Positions 44,179 through 54,770 are shown, counted from the first letter of the stretch. The stretch: DNA of 64,000 bases from Harmonia axyridis (GCF_914767665.1 NC_059502.1:56030031-56094030), one strand, 5' to 3'. A program made the numbers and translations. The notes: a model not told the origin generated them from the sequence alone.

Positions 44179-44208
44179 TAAGTGATTCCTATCAATTGTT
44201 GAGCACTG
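44179..44208 (-). repeat. Tc1-like right terminal inverted repeat
   Basis: Reverse complement starts CACTG-type terminus CAGTGCTCAACAATTGATAG when read with the flanking TA-side base, matching the left repeat with four mismatches over 32 bp. Confidence 0.9.
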
Positions 44209-44210
44209 TA

Positions 44211-45648
44211 TACCTATTAAATATTATCAAATACCTTGTAAACAAATATTTTATTCTCTATTAATAAACTTTGTTGGATGAATCTGCTGTAATAGTTGAG
44301 AATATATAACCTCCAAATAAGTGCTTTATTAATAAAAAAATATGGATTTCTCTCAGTGTGAACACAAATGACGAAAGAAATGTAAAACAATAATGCATAG
44401 TGTTGATATTTGAAATTCTATAATTCATATTGAAAAATCGTTTATTGAGATAGTGAATGCCAATAACTCATCAGTTATCATTGCAAAACCTATTCCAAAC
44501 TTGTAGTTCCGAGTACATCTAAATTTGAAATAAGTTTTAAGATTTTTTAAGATTAAAAAAACCTATCGTAACAAGAAACAAAAATTTCTTATTTGAATTA
44601 TTCTTGATCTACATGAATGTAAAGCGTTGAGAACAGATTTATTTTAGTATTCAGATGGCATCTCGCGTTGTAAACTGGATGTAGGAAGATGTAGCAACTT
44701 TACACTACGTCCCCAATAAATATTTGCCCTGACTGGGGGATTTTGATAACATGAATTCTTGTTCTACACCTTCCTTCCAATGCAAGAGAAACCCACGTGA
44801 CAACATCGCTACCTTTATGATGTGGGAGGAAAAGCAAGTATTCGCGTGTTTGCAAAAGGTAAATCAGCTGTTATCATACAACTTATCTAAACATAAATAA
44901 TAAACAACTTCGAACTACGTACACATAACACGTGAGATACGACCATTTAGAACTATGTTAAAAGATTAATATGCCTTGTTTCACCCTGCGGTGAATATGC
45001 AACAATATTATTTTTATTAAATAAAACCCGAGCTGTCTGAATGTAGCCAACCAAATATTCAAATTTATACCGATATGCCACTTTTACTCAGAATATCCTT
45101 ATCGGAATAACATTGTTATGGACCTTGTTAAGATTTTCGACCATAATGGGCTATGAATTGTTTTTGCTGATTCGTATTCTGTACATAAATACTGGAACTT
45201 TTTCTATTGGTTTAAGGAAAATGAAAATACATTATGTATAATACTCCCAGGTACAGAGTGATCCAAATTAAATGTTCACCGAGAGCATCTCGGAAACAAA
45301 AATTATAGGATCCCCCACATAATTTCTTCAAAAAAAAAATAAGATATTAGAAAGCAGATCATAGATATCTTGTGTCATTCTTGAGTTACAGTCTTTGAAA
45401 AATTACTGTTTCAAATATTTCATTATATCTGGGTTTCTATACCATATAGGTATCAAAAAATCGATTTTTTCCGGTGATTTTTCAGGTTTATATTATTCTA
45501 ATAACAGATCATAGAAATTAATCACCGTTTCAGGGATATAGAGGACAGTTGGTGTTTGTTTTTAATGGAACACTATTTATGACTTGATTACAATTATTCA
45601 ATAAACATAGAATGAATTGAATCTCGAAATAATTGAAAAATATTTATG
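44211..45648. other. Unassigned AT-rich DNA
   Basis: A degraded border ACAGAGTGATCC at 45254 hints at an old CAGGGTG element. Nothing else is recognised. Confidence 0.4.
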
Positions 45649-45978
45649 CAGGGTGACTCTTTGACTTTTACATATGTTTCAAAATATGTTTCACTTTTTT
45701 CCTTATTTTTTTTTTCCGATTCGATTTTCTTTCTCACTGGAATTTCATGTTTGGGAAAAATTCACATTATTAAAGAATTATATTCCGAAAATCATTTCCT
45801 TCGATTCCATTCCATTCCATTTGCAAGATATAACTAAAAATTACATTTTTTTAAGGATTTTCAACAGTCTATATATTTTCAACCAAGCTGAAGCAGAAAA
45901 AATGGTAAAGGAAAAAAAATTTTCCTTTGACGTCGGGAATCTTCGGTTGAAAAGTATGTACAAGTCAAAGACCTTTAC
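45649..45978. mobile_element. F2-type element, internally deleted
   Basis: It starts CAGGGTGACTCTTTGAC and ends with the inverted GTACAAGTCAAAGACC. The terminal ~100 bp on each side correspond to the long terminal repeats of the 2.1-kb F2 element, joined with almost no interior. The right terminus is mutated. Confidence 0.78.
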
Positions 45979-46229
45979 ATAAGGTGTCCCACTTAAAGAA
46001 TGGAGTTGAAAAACTGAATATTTTTGAATCGGATGAAATTTTTGAAGAACCAGTTACGGGAAACTTTTCGACAAATCAGCAGCTAAAGAACTGCGTTGAA
46101 AAATATAGATATCTCATTCAAAAAACATCAACGCTCCTCTATATATCTAAAACGGTAAATAATCACTCTGTAGCAAATGCTCGCATTCTGCCATACCTTT
46201 TATCAAAATCGTGGGAGAATATTTTAGAT
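45979..46229. repeat. GTGTCCC repeat (F8) with apparent unoccupied F1 site
   Basis: It aligns with 30910-31064 and then, across CTCTATATATCTAAAACGG at 46137-46155, with the sequence right of the F1 foldback (TATATCTGAAACG). The F1 element is absent here. Confidence 0.7.
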
Positions 46230-46675
46230 CCTCACAGATTTCAACCAACGTTTTTCAACGTAAAATTCACTAAATGATCATTATGAAAATATTCTATTAA
46301 TTTAAATAAAAATTGAGTGAATTGGAGAAAATAATGTATAATACTCGTACAGAAGGCTGATTCAAAAACCCACCACTTCGTGACTCGTTTTTGAATTCTG
46401 ATCTCGTGGAAGAATATTAATGCCTTTTGCACTTGTATCATAATAGTTATTTATAATACAAGTGCTGAAGGCATTGATATTCTTCCACGAGTTCAAAATT
46501 CAAAAACGAGCCACGAAGTGGCGAGTTTTGGAATGAACGAGTGGTAGAATGAGCCTTGTGTACGAGTATTATACATTATTTTCTCTAATTCATTGCATTT
46601 TCATTGAAATTAATGAAATATTTCCATAAATATCATTTAGTGATTTTTGCATTGAAAAATGTTGGTTGGCAGAAA
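46230..46675. mobile_element. Large imperfect foldback F10
   Basis: An inverted repeat with arms of about 210-225 bp meeting near 46447. The best-conserved inner part pairs GGAAGAATATTAATGCC with GGCATTGATATTCTTCC and GTATAATACTCGTAC with GTACGAGTATTATAC. The outer parts pair CACTAAATGATCATTATG (46269) with 46626-46645 and CCAACGTTTTTCAA with 46654-46667. It is non-coding. Confidence 0.75.
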
Positions 46676-47003
46676 TGATTTCTTTAAGGCAAATTGATGA
46701 ATTAACAGATAAAGCCGTAGCGGAAAGTTCGGAGTGCCAACATAGAATAATAAAATATAACCATGAAAACTGTGCGTTTCTGATATATTCTCGCACGATT
46801 TTGTTCTACAAGATGTGGAAGAATGAACGGAATAACCACAGAATTAGAGAAATAACTATTCAATGATCTGTTGTTAGTATCATATAAACCATACAAATTC
46901 CTGAAAAGAACATTTTACAATTTTTTGAATATCTCGAACAGAAACCAAGATATGGCGAAATATTTGAAACAGACATTTTCGAGAACGAATCTAAATATTT
47001 ATG
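46676..47003. other. Possible continuation of the foldback arm with inserted sequence
   Basis: ATTCTCGCACGATTTTGTTC near 46787 resembles, inverted, the sequence at 46190-46225, after about 110 unmatched bases. 46861-46900 carries the F8 phrase GTTAGTATCATATAAACCAT. Confidence 0.4.
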
Positions 47004-47878
47004 CAGGGCCGTCGCTAGGAGGTAGGCAGGGTAGAGCGGTCGCCTAGATCGTCAAAATTCAAGGGCGGCATTCCAAGCTTGATCAACAAAAATTACATGT
47101 GTACCAATTCAAAGTAACAAATGAGATTTAATTCAGTCTGCAACAACAGGAATAAACTGACGAATTCAATTAACTTCAAAAACCATCAAAGGTGCCGCAT
47201 TATACTGATCCCCTCGTACTGTTTACGAGTTATTGACGCTAAAAAAAACCCATGCACTCATCAGGCTTGTCGGCGTTTCCTTTATGTTGGCAAATTTTAT
47301 TGCCACTTGGGGTTCTGGATCATTTTCTTTTCAATGTTCTCATCAGAATGTTGTTTTCTCAGAATGAAATGCAACTTCCAACTGATCTTTCTTAAGAAAT
47401 AGAAGATTAATTATTTCATACCACATTCCATATTTTATAATATTCTTCAGTTTTTATATCGAATTAACTAGTGTTAGACGTGGGCGCATTCGAATTAAAT
47501 AAAAGTTCATCCGCATCATCCGATTGTTTTACTCGATAATCTAAAAAAAACAAGTTTCTAAGCTTTTTTTTTTAATCGAAACTGAGCAAGGAGCCTGAAA
47601 CTGCAGGGCCCACTCTAGAGGGGCGGCAAATAATGGAGGGTGGCATCATCTACTTCTTCTGGGAAATCTGGATTACTGGAAGAACGAATCTTTTGCTTAG
47701 TCCAAAATCCCAAACCTAAAAGGGTTCCGATTTGTATTTTTGCCGGGTAGAAACGCTTGAGCAGGCAGTGGACCCCAATAACCCAATATTAATTTTTAGC
47801 ATTCTGCAGAGTAAGCTTCCGTTAGGGCGGCAAAATGAGTCTCTGCCTATGGTGCCAGTTTTGCTAGCGACGGCCCTG
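47004..47878. mobile_element. hAT-type non-autonomous element, best copy
   Basis: The 875-bp element begins CAGGGCCGTCGCTAGG and ends TGCTAGCGACGGCCCTG. Flanks TATTTATG (46996-47003) and TATTCAGG (47879-47886) agree at 6 of 8 positions, a plausible worn 8-bp hAT duplication. No transposase frame. Relatives are at 3612-4528, 42140-42362 and 56258-56868. Confidence 0.85.
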
Positions 47879-47886
47879 TATTCAGG

Positions 47887-49040
47887 ACCTGCTTTCAAAA
47901 AGAAGTAATAAATCTGTGAGTCTATTAGGTCTTGATATGCTTTCAGTGAACATCGAAGTTGGGACAGCCTGTACTTCTGTACCACAGAGCACTGGCTAAA
48001 GCCCAACGAAATTGTAAATATCCATAGTTGGAACGCAGTTTTCTGTTTTATTTAGGCTTGGAAATACGTCCCAAAAATCTTGAAACTGAATGTTGAAACA
48101 CCCTATATATATATATACTCACCCAATGACCGCTCTTTGTACAGTTGGTAACACTATACAGATAACTTGGACGACAAAAAGTAAAACGTCTGTGGACTCA
48201 CCTGAAAATAAGAGGAAAATGGTCGAATTAATAATGCGAAATCAGCGTTCGTTAAAGGATCCGGAGAGGACTGAACATTTCAGTGCTAAGTGGTTTAACT
48301 TTTAATTTATCCCGCTTTCAGCAAACGGAAATTGTAGCGCTTCACTGTTCCAGATTTAATTAAAAACATTGTGGCGTCCTGAATGTTGGTGGCGAATCCT
48401 ACTTCCAGTTGCCGACTTTATTATCAGCCACTGAATAAATTCGAATCCTGGTTTCTTTCGGCTTGATCAAGTGTATATATTATTCTGGTGAAGAGTTGGA
48501 TGATGGAGAGAAAGAGTTCGAATGAGCTGGATGAAATAGCATTACAGAAATTCTTATTGAGAAACGAAACTGATATTTACTTTCCACGCAAAATGTACAT
48601 TTAGAATGAAAGTAAATTAAATGTTAACAAGGGTAAGCGCTTATACCGATTACAATTTGTACTGAAAATCTAACGTGACTTTTAAAGGAACCAACCTTCT
48701 TAGACTTCAATGGTATTGAATTCCTTTTTCACATGATTTTCGCATTGTTTCTTATAGTGCTCACGTCGTCTTTCTATCAATGTAATATTTTGAGGTTATA
48801 TCACCAATAAAAACAAGTTCAACGAATTTTGATAGAACAAATGAAAATTTTAAAATGATGCCATTCTTTGGTCATTTCTCTGTAACAAACCCTGAACAGT
48901 GAACACAAGTATTTTAGTTATCATTCATAGGAAAAAAATGGTGACATTGTAAACTGACAGTGACATATATACAAAGGGATATGGATTTTCATTATCATTT
49001 TCAGTACAATTTCCCTAGGTATTTCAGAGAACATATATAA
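47887..49040. other. Unassigned; F8 border remnant, short (AT)n, mixed-composition DNA
   Basis: 47935-47975 resembles the right end of the F8 repeat (GCTTTCAGTGAACATCG). (TA)n lies at 48104-48117. 48120-48480 has no copy elsewhere here and no supported gene. Confidence 0.4.
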
Positions 49041-49044
49041 TCTT

Positions 49045-49422
49045 CTAGATGTTTCGGTGGATATCGACTACGAGCAAGACTGTTTCTATCTTCATTCCTT
49101 GACCGATTTCGATCTCAGTTGCTTCTCGTCCATTGTCATTGCGTACTAGTACGAACTGAGGATTACCTTCTAATAACTCAACTTCTTCAACAAGAGGATC
49201 ATAATATATACTATGCCGCACATATTTCTTCACCAGGACTGCGCCAGGGTTGTAAGCAATGAGGGCAAAGGTATTCCATTGATGAGTAAACATTCTTTTC
49301 TTAGATTTTAAGTTGATGTGTATGAAAGAGACCCGAAAGTATGTGAAGCATCCCCTAAAAAATTCTCCCACTGGTTCAGTTTTCAGGCCTTTAGTTCTTA
49401 TAGCTAAAATTATAGTTTCCAT
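49045..49422 (-). CDS. Unknown 125-codon open frame
   Basis: The frame starts METIILAIRTKGLKTEP, has GEFFRGCFTYFRVSFIHINL and ends with an acidic/hydrophobic part, VEEVELLEGNPQFVLVRNDN then GREATEIEIGQGMKIETVLL. The last block slightly resembles ends of retroelement integrase proteins (LLE-x-NPxxxLVR-x-D-GRE), but I cannot name a family. There is no signal peptide. An RNase H remnant on the same strand lies 450 bp upstream, so it may be a decayed retroelement end. It could also be chance. Confidence 0.3.
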   Translation of the reverse strand: METIILAIRTKGLKTEPVGEFFRGCFTYFRVSFIHINLKSKKRMFTHQWNTFALIAYNPGAVLVKKYVRHSIYYDPLVEEVELLEGNPQFVLVRNDNGREATEIEIGQGMKIETVLLVVDIHRNI

Positions 49423-49869
49423 TGTATCTTTCTGTTCAACAATTTCTTTGCAGATTGTTGATTTAAAAGGGGTTTCATTACACTGTGATCTAATGATCTA
49501 TTGTGCCCCCGATCACAATTGTTCTAATAATAAGTCGTCGTAGTTTACAGCTCACCTCCAGTTCCAAAGTTCTGATGTTCCAACTCCAGTATATTAAATA
49601 GATAGATCCAAGGAGATTACCTCTTCACTTCTACAAGTCTCTTGTACAAAGCATTTTTTGTGTTGGCTAACAATAGCAAGGCATATCGTCACTTTATCCT
49701 ACCTACTACATCTGTACTCGTTCTGTGATAGACTCATTCTCATGAGGTGCTTCCTGAGGCACCAATGCCCCTTAAAAAATCCCTGGAAGATTACGGGCAG
49801 GTGTTTCTCTTTCGGTTTTTTTTTTCCTGAAACTTTCTCTTGTAGATAAATTCACTTATCTGGGCCAAT

Positions 49870-50060
49870 GTTCCTTTTCTGGCAAGTTTCTTCAATTCCC
49901 GAGTGACTGGGAACCCAGACCATATAGACTTTGGTTGATGTTCTTGCCTATTCGTTTCCTTCGTCACCCCAATACCACCTTAAAATAGGCGATATGAGAG
50001 CTCAATATTTGATTACAGCCTGACTATCAGAATGGACTGCGATATCAAATTTTTGAGTTC
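49870..50060 (-). pseudogene. RNase H fragment of a LINE
   Basis: Minus-strand translation gives IAVHSDSQAVIKY, matching the SDSQAAI motif of LINE RNase H, then a gap, and VYMVWVPSHSG matching the WVPGHSGI motif in the expected order. Frames are broken between them, and no continuation to a reverse transcriptase on the same strand is apparent. Confidence 0.6.
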
Positions 50061-50149
50061 TGAAAGTTTGGCCTAACAGAAACTGAGTGTTAAGTAACAA
50101 ACTGAGTTGTCTAAAAAAAAACAATTATTTCGTGTTGGACGATTTTATA

Positions 50150-50640
50150 ATGGATTTGATTTTTCTCGCCCAACATACAACCTTTCCAAAGACATTACAT
50201 ATAGGACATGCACAGAGGTTTCAGATTGACAGTAATCTCTATCAGTCAATGGAAGTCAAACAGGAATATCCCAGGGAACAGTTCTGGAGTCAATGCTATT
50301 TCTTGGTTATATCAAGAGTAGTTGCTTCATCAGGGAGTTTGGGGGTCATCTTGTCTCATACGCGAACGATACAGCACTTGTATTTACAAGTAATACTTAT
50401 GAAAGCATTTGATAAGTCCGAAGAAGGACAGAGAGATATACAAGTATTTATCACCTTCACCATATTGCAGAAGAACCATCTACGTCCTTAAGAAAGACTG
50501 TTTTAATTCAACAAATTGCGATTGTGCCGTTATAGATAAGAGGATCGAGTGGACATGTGAGGCGACTGTAACATTTAATCACCGTTTACCACTATCTTGC
50601 AGACGCTGTAATGACATACTGTATTGCTGTCTGGAATGAT
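50150..50640 (+). pseudogene. LINE F reverse transcriptase remnant
   Basis: In broken frames it reads GISQGTVLESMLFLGYI near 50260-50310 (usual PQGSVLGPLLF) and LVSYANDTALVFTSNTYE near 50353-50405, where the catalytic YADD is YAND. Downstream ADAVMTYCIAVWND near 50600 matches the thumb-side region before the break. This lineage (SYADDTA type) differs from LINE A and C. It is inactive. Confidence 0.7.
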
Positions 50641-50885
50641 ACCTCCAAAAATGCCAAAATGCACTTTTAAAAATATTATTGAAAAACCTAGATTGTTTCC
50701 TACGTAATGTTCATATAGAGAAACTCAATTATTCAAGATGGGGGATAAATATCAATGTGGACATTCAGAAACAGACTCTCTTTTCAACTGACACTGGAAA
50801 AAAAAGAAAGAAAGACAAGACTAATAATTATTTGGTTTTGAGACAATTAACTTTCTCTTCAACAGTTCTGCGTTAAGCTCAACAT

Positions 50886-51034
50886 TTCTCGGGCAGTCGA
50901 CCGCCGCGTTTCGACGACTATATCTAACCAATCGCAATATTTTCTATCGAATAACTGGGCGGAGCTACGAGATTGCTGGAATTGCGATTGGTTAGTTGAA
51001 GTCGTCAAAACGCGTCAGTCAACTTTCCGAGGAA
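50886..51034. mobile_element. Small foldback or MITE, 53-bp arms
   Basis: 50886-50938 and 50981-51034 are inverted copies with about 80% identity, sharing CTAACCAATCGCAAT and GACGAC. The arms are richer in G+C than the surroundings. No clear target duplication. Confidence 0.6.
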
Positions 51035-51891
51035 ACCGTAGCTTTAAACTGATGTCGCTGTTCGTTGATTGTTTTTAACTTATAACCATTTTCGTTACAT
51101 TTAGATAGGTTTAGTTCGATGTGAAATTTTATTCTAGAATTTCATTTGAATGAGATTATTTGGTTTTATAATAAAGATATCATAAATATCACAATGTGTC
51201 CATTCAGAATAACGAACCAAACCGTTTCCGTACGAAAAAGACTCGATTCAATTCCATCCCAACATTATTCGTCCCCGTAGCATTCAAACGATATCCCCGA
51301 CACGATTAAACTGGGGAATAATCAGCAGAAGGTATCGAGACAGCAAAAAAAAAAGGCATTATCTACAACGGCTAATCCGATCTCATCTCCATATTATTCG
51401 AATATCAGGGCCATGATAAACGTGAACCAATGGCCAATTATATTCCCTGCTGATATCCCCGTTCGTTCGTTCTATCGGAAATACTGAATGGAGTCACCAG
51501 GAATAATGATGTTTAATAATAGAACTGGTGCCTAATTGCTAATTACGGGGACCACCAAACACGCCGGCGAATTTCAATGCCGTACTTAGCGAGACGCGTT
51601 TGTACCAGGAAGTCGCGTGGAACTGCAATCGGACGAAAATTTAAAACGATATTTTCTTCCTGAAATTGGCTTTTTGTGAATTCCTGATTCGAATCGAAAG
51701 GACGACTTGGAGATAATTTGAAGTATTTATAAGGGATTTGAAAGTTCGCGTTTGATCATTTAGATATCTAAATGGTGAACACGAGATTTGATTGCGAACA
51801 AATTGATCAAGTTTGAAGAGGAGTAAGAGCCAGCAGTTTAGGCGAACAGATATTTTGATGTCAGTTTTTCTATTATTGTTACTTTTTATTA
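51035..51891. other. Unassigned; mixed-composition single-copy-looking DNA
   Basis: 51200-51650 lacks repeats and long frames and has more even composition than the flanks. It may be host non-coding sequence, possibly conserved. Confidence 0.4.
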
Positions 51892-51893
51892 TA

Positions 51894-52827
51894 ACGGGTG
51901 TTTTTTTTCGAGGTATATAACTGTAAGTTGGCATTACTGTTCAAGATGGCGACCGAGTTAACAGCTGTCAAGTGATTTATTCTCAGTTTGGTTTGGCATT
52001 TCATCATGAATAGACTCACGCCTGAACAACGCTTGCAAATAGTTCAATTTGATTTCGAAAATAATGGTTCTGTGAGGAATACGTATTGCGCACTACGTCC
52101 ATTTTATTTTGTTTAGCGATGAAGCGCACTTCTGGTTGAATGGCTACGTCAACAAACAAAACTGCCGCATTTGAAGTGAAGCTAGTCCTCAAGTGTATGT
52201 CGAAACACCGTTACATCCAGAAAAATTGACTGTTTGGTGCGCTTTATGGGCTGGTGGAATCATTGGTCCGTACTTCTTCAAAAACGATGATGGCCAGAAC
52301 GTTACAGTCAATGGTGATCGGTATAGAGCCATGATTACTAATTTTTTCATTCCTGAATTGAACAACCATGATGTCCAGGAGCTGTGGTTCCAACAAGACG
52401 ACGCAACATGTCACACAGCTCGTGACACAATCGATTTCTTGAAAGACACGTTTGGTGACCGCCTAATTTCACGTTTTGGACCTGTGAATTGGCCTCCAAG
52501 ATCTTGTGATTTAACACCGCTAGACTACTTTCTGTGTGGCTATGTAAAGTCATTGATCTATGCAGATAAGCCACAAACCCTTGACCATTTGGAACATTCG
52601 CCGTGTTATTGCCGATATACGGCCATAAATGTTGGAAAAAGTAATCGAAAATTGGACGTCCAGATTGGAGTACATCCGAGCCAGCCGTGGCGGTCATATG
52701 CCAGAAATGATATGAAAATGTAATGCCACAAGATTATCTTGCGGATAAATAAAATTCATGTCAATCGAATAATCCATCGTTGTTTTATTGCAATTTAAAG
52801 TTCTATAGCTCTAAAAAAAACACCCTT
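51894..52827 (+). mobile_element. MLE-1 copy 4 (deleted, longest remaining frame)
   Basis: The 934-bp element has TA at 51892-51893 and 52828-52829. It starts ACGGGTGTTTTTTTTCGAGG and ends, inverted, with AAGGGTGTTTTTTTTAGAGC. The N-terminal start reads MNRLTPEQRLQIVQFDFENN (52005-52064) and then jumps, at CCATTTTATTTTGTTTAGC near 52100, straight to the first catalytic block FSDEAHFWLNG. Copies 1 and 3 have the same junction. Confidence 0.92.
52193..52723 (+). pseudogene. MLE-1 transposase catalytic domain remnant, 176 codons
   Basis: An open stretch of the Tc1/mariner DDE domain: PLHPEKLTVWCALWAGGIIG, VNGDRYRAMITNFFIPEL, WFQQDDATCHTARDTIDFL with the second catalytic Asp, and WPPRSCDLTPLDYFLCGYVK with the third, 35 residues later by my count (this depends on which Asp is taken in QQDDA). 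The first Asp (FSDEAHF) lies upstream at about 52117 in another frame. After KPQTLDHLE a frameshift changes the C-terminus. The DNA-binding half is missing. Confidence 0.85.
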
Positions 52828-52904
52828 TAGAAAGTACGCGCTGTTTTTTGATGAAAATGCTATTTTATTATAATAAATTAACTCCAATGTTAAAATGTCA
52901 TATA

Positions 52905-53340
52905 CCTGGAAATGTTATTGCCACTTTGACATCGATAAAAAAGGTGCATCCTTTTTTATCGGATAAAAACTTCTCTTCCTCAATATCTAGTAAAACTGTC
53001 AATTAGTCTGTCAGATTTTTTAATTTTAAACATATAGTGCTTTTATTTTGAATCGGTGTGATATCATCTTCAATTAAACCCTATCTCCAAATTGACCATG
53101 AACATCATGAGAATCTTATTAGTTCCTTACGATCCTCGAGTCCGAGAAATCAAAATGAATATTCCACATATGTGAATACCACAGAAGAAAATTTTCAAAT
53201 CAGTACACCATATCAAACAATTTATAACAGTTGTGTCTTTAATAATTGTACTTTCAAATAAGCGAATTTTATTGAATTAATAAAGATAATAATTGTTGTT
53301 GTTCATCCATATACTCTGTCGTTAATTCATCTTGCCAAAA
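52905..53340 (+). mobile_element. Transposon remnant with a short C-terminal-like frame
   Basis: A 12-bp hairpin CGATAAAAAAGG / CCTTTTTTATCG is at 52933-52962, and TTATCGGATAAA follows. A 67-codon frame (53058-53261) ends TIYNSCVFNNCTFK and is followed by AATAAAG at 53279, the look of a gene's 3' end. I cannot name the family. The terminus-like phrase recurs inverted at 53455-53488. Confidence 0.4.
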
Positions 53341-53348
53341 AACACTCG

Positions 53349-53488
53349 ACCTTTTCTGTTATCAGATAAATTTCTCTTTAACTCAAAGTTTTGCCAATTA
53401 CTAAATTTGCTCGAAGTTTTTCTCGTGAAATCAGTGATTGTTTCGTTGCAAAGAGAAATTTATCCGATAAAAGAAAGGTCTTGTTTTT
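53349..53488. repeat. Inverted-repeat element with GATAAATTTCTCTTT arms
   Basis: ACCTTTTCTGTTATCAGATA (53350 onward) pairs with 53456-53488 over about 30 bp, with few mismatches. Its arm resembles the left-end phrase at 52950, so the two may be one family. Confidence 0.55.
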
Positions 53489-53521
53489 TTACTGTTGAAA
53501 AAAATTGTTACAAATGACTGA

Positions 53522-54080
53522 ACAGAGGACATGAAAAACCGATGAACTTGCAAAATAGGCATCAAGGTTGACACCTGTTGGTCCTGAGCCCTTCAGTGGG
53601 CTTGGAAAATACCAATACAAGACAGCGGTCCAACAATGTCAGAGGGACACTATGAAAACACTCTGGAGGAATTCTCCGGGTCTTGCTCAGGCAAAAAATT
53701 TTGTAGTGCTAGAAGCTCTTGAAGTTACCACGGGCTGAGCTTCGGGTAATGGTGTGACTGCTGATTGGACACTGTCGGTGCAAATACCTTTCGTACCGCA
53801 TGGGTAAGTCAGTAGATGAGATCTGCAGGCTCTGTGGAAAGGAGATAGAAACAGCCGAACTCATAGTGTGCAAATGCCTGGAGCTGACTGCCTAAGAACC
53901 ACCTATATGGGAAAGTCAGTTTTGGATACTCACGGAGCAATATCCAAGAATGTCGTTGGTTTCATTAACATTGACAGCCTCCCTAGGTTTTGTATGATTA
54001 GGTAGGGTTAAAATTAAAACATCAACTTGGTCGCAGTTCCCAGGGCCTCAACGATCCCGATTCAGTGAAATTATAGCTAC
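53522..54080 (+). pseudogene. LINE D copy 2
   Basis: It matches 17890-18660 of LINE D copy 1 without the hAT MITE: the RNase H end, the region reading PRAELRVMV and the Cys cluster EICRLCGKEIETAELIVCKC, ending with ATTCAGTGAAATTATA near 54075. It is full of stops. Confidence 0.8.
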
Positions 54081-54094
54081 AATTTTTTCCTATC

Positions 54095-54770
54095 TTCCTG
54101 GTAGAGCTCGAATACCTTAACGGTAAAAGTGTTCATCTTTTGAGGCTATCCATGAATCAACCATTTTTTGATACATATGAGTAGAACTACTGATGATCTA
54201 GACCATGTGAACATTCGATGATCTGCGCAATATCTGGGGAATACAGCGGGTGAGGTAGGACGTCCCATTCAAGTTTTCCTGATAGGTTTTAACGGATTAA
54301 GAAACGTGGACCGAGTGTTGCTCTGCTGTAGAACCAATTTCTCGTACCTCTGCTCGGATTGTGGCAGTCGATACCGTTTCCCAGTAATGATATTACTCGG
54401 TTCCAATAGCTTATAATGAATGACCTGGTCCTACCAAACACACAGCACCTTCGAAGCGAGAATATTCGGTGTAAACGATGACGTAAAAGCATGGCCGGCT
54501 AATCTCCATGACTGCTTTTTTTTCGGATTGCTGTAATATATCCGTTTCTCTTCACACATCATGATGCGATGAAAAAACCATTCCTTTTTTGCTGCTACAG
54601 CAGTTGTTTTCAGGGAAAAAACGACGTCCCTTGGCTTCAATTCATAAGGAACCTAAGTTCCTTGTTTTTGAATCATTTTCAACGCATGGACTCGCTTGAA
54701 AATAGCTTGGCTTGTTAATTCCTCATAACGAAAGGTCTGGATGAATAATTGTTGGAGTCCTTGTTATTGA
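54095..54770 (-). pseudogene. Mariner transposase remnant, YELKPRDV lineage
   Basis: On the minus strand it reads AIFKRVHALKMIQKQGT, then VPYELKPRDVVFSLKTT (54640 down), FFHRIMMCEEKRIYYSNPKK where TGDEKW is expected (first Asp lost), KVLCVWWDQVIHYKLLEPSN, LQQSNTRS for LQHDNARP (second Asp lost), LYSPDIAQ (third Asp kept) and GIRALPGR near the C-terminus. It belongs to the same lineage as 22412-23290. It lies tail to tail with LINE D copy 2. Confidence 0.85.

Larger units (their letters stand above)
42626..44208 (+). mobile_element. Intact Tc1-like transposon
   Basis: The 1583-bp element is flanked by TA (42624-42625 and 44209-44210). Terminal repeats are about 30 bp (32 with the TA): CACTGATCAACAATTG at the left and, inverted, CACTGCTCAACAATTG... 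with variants CACTG versus CAGTG in one position; four mismatches in 32 by my count. The repeats end in ATCACTTA. A single open transposase gene fills the centre, with AATAAA at 44039-44044 after it. It is the best candidate for a recently active element in the window. Confidence 0.93.
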
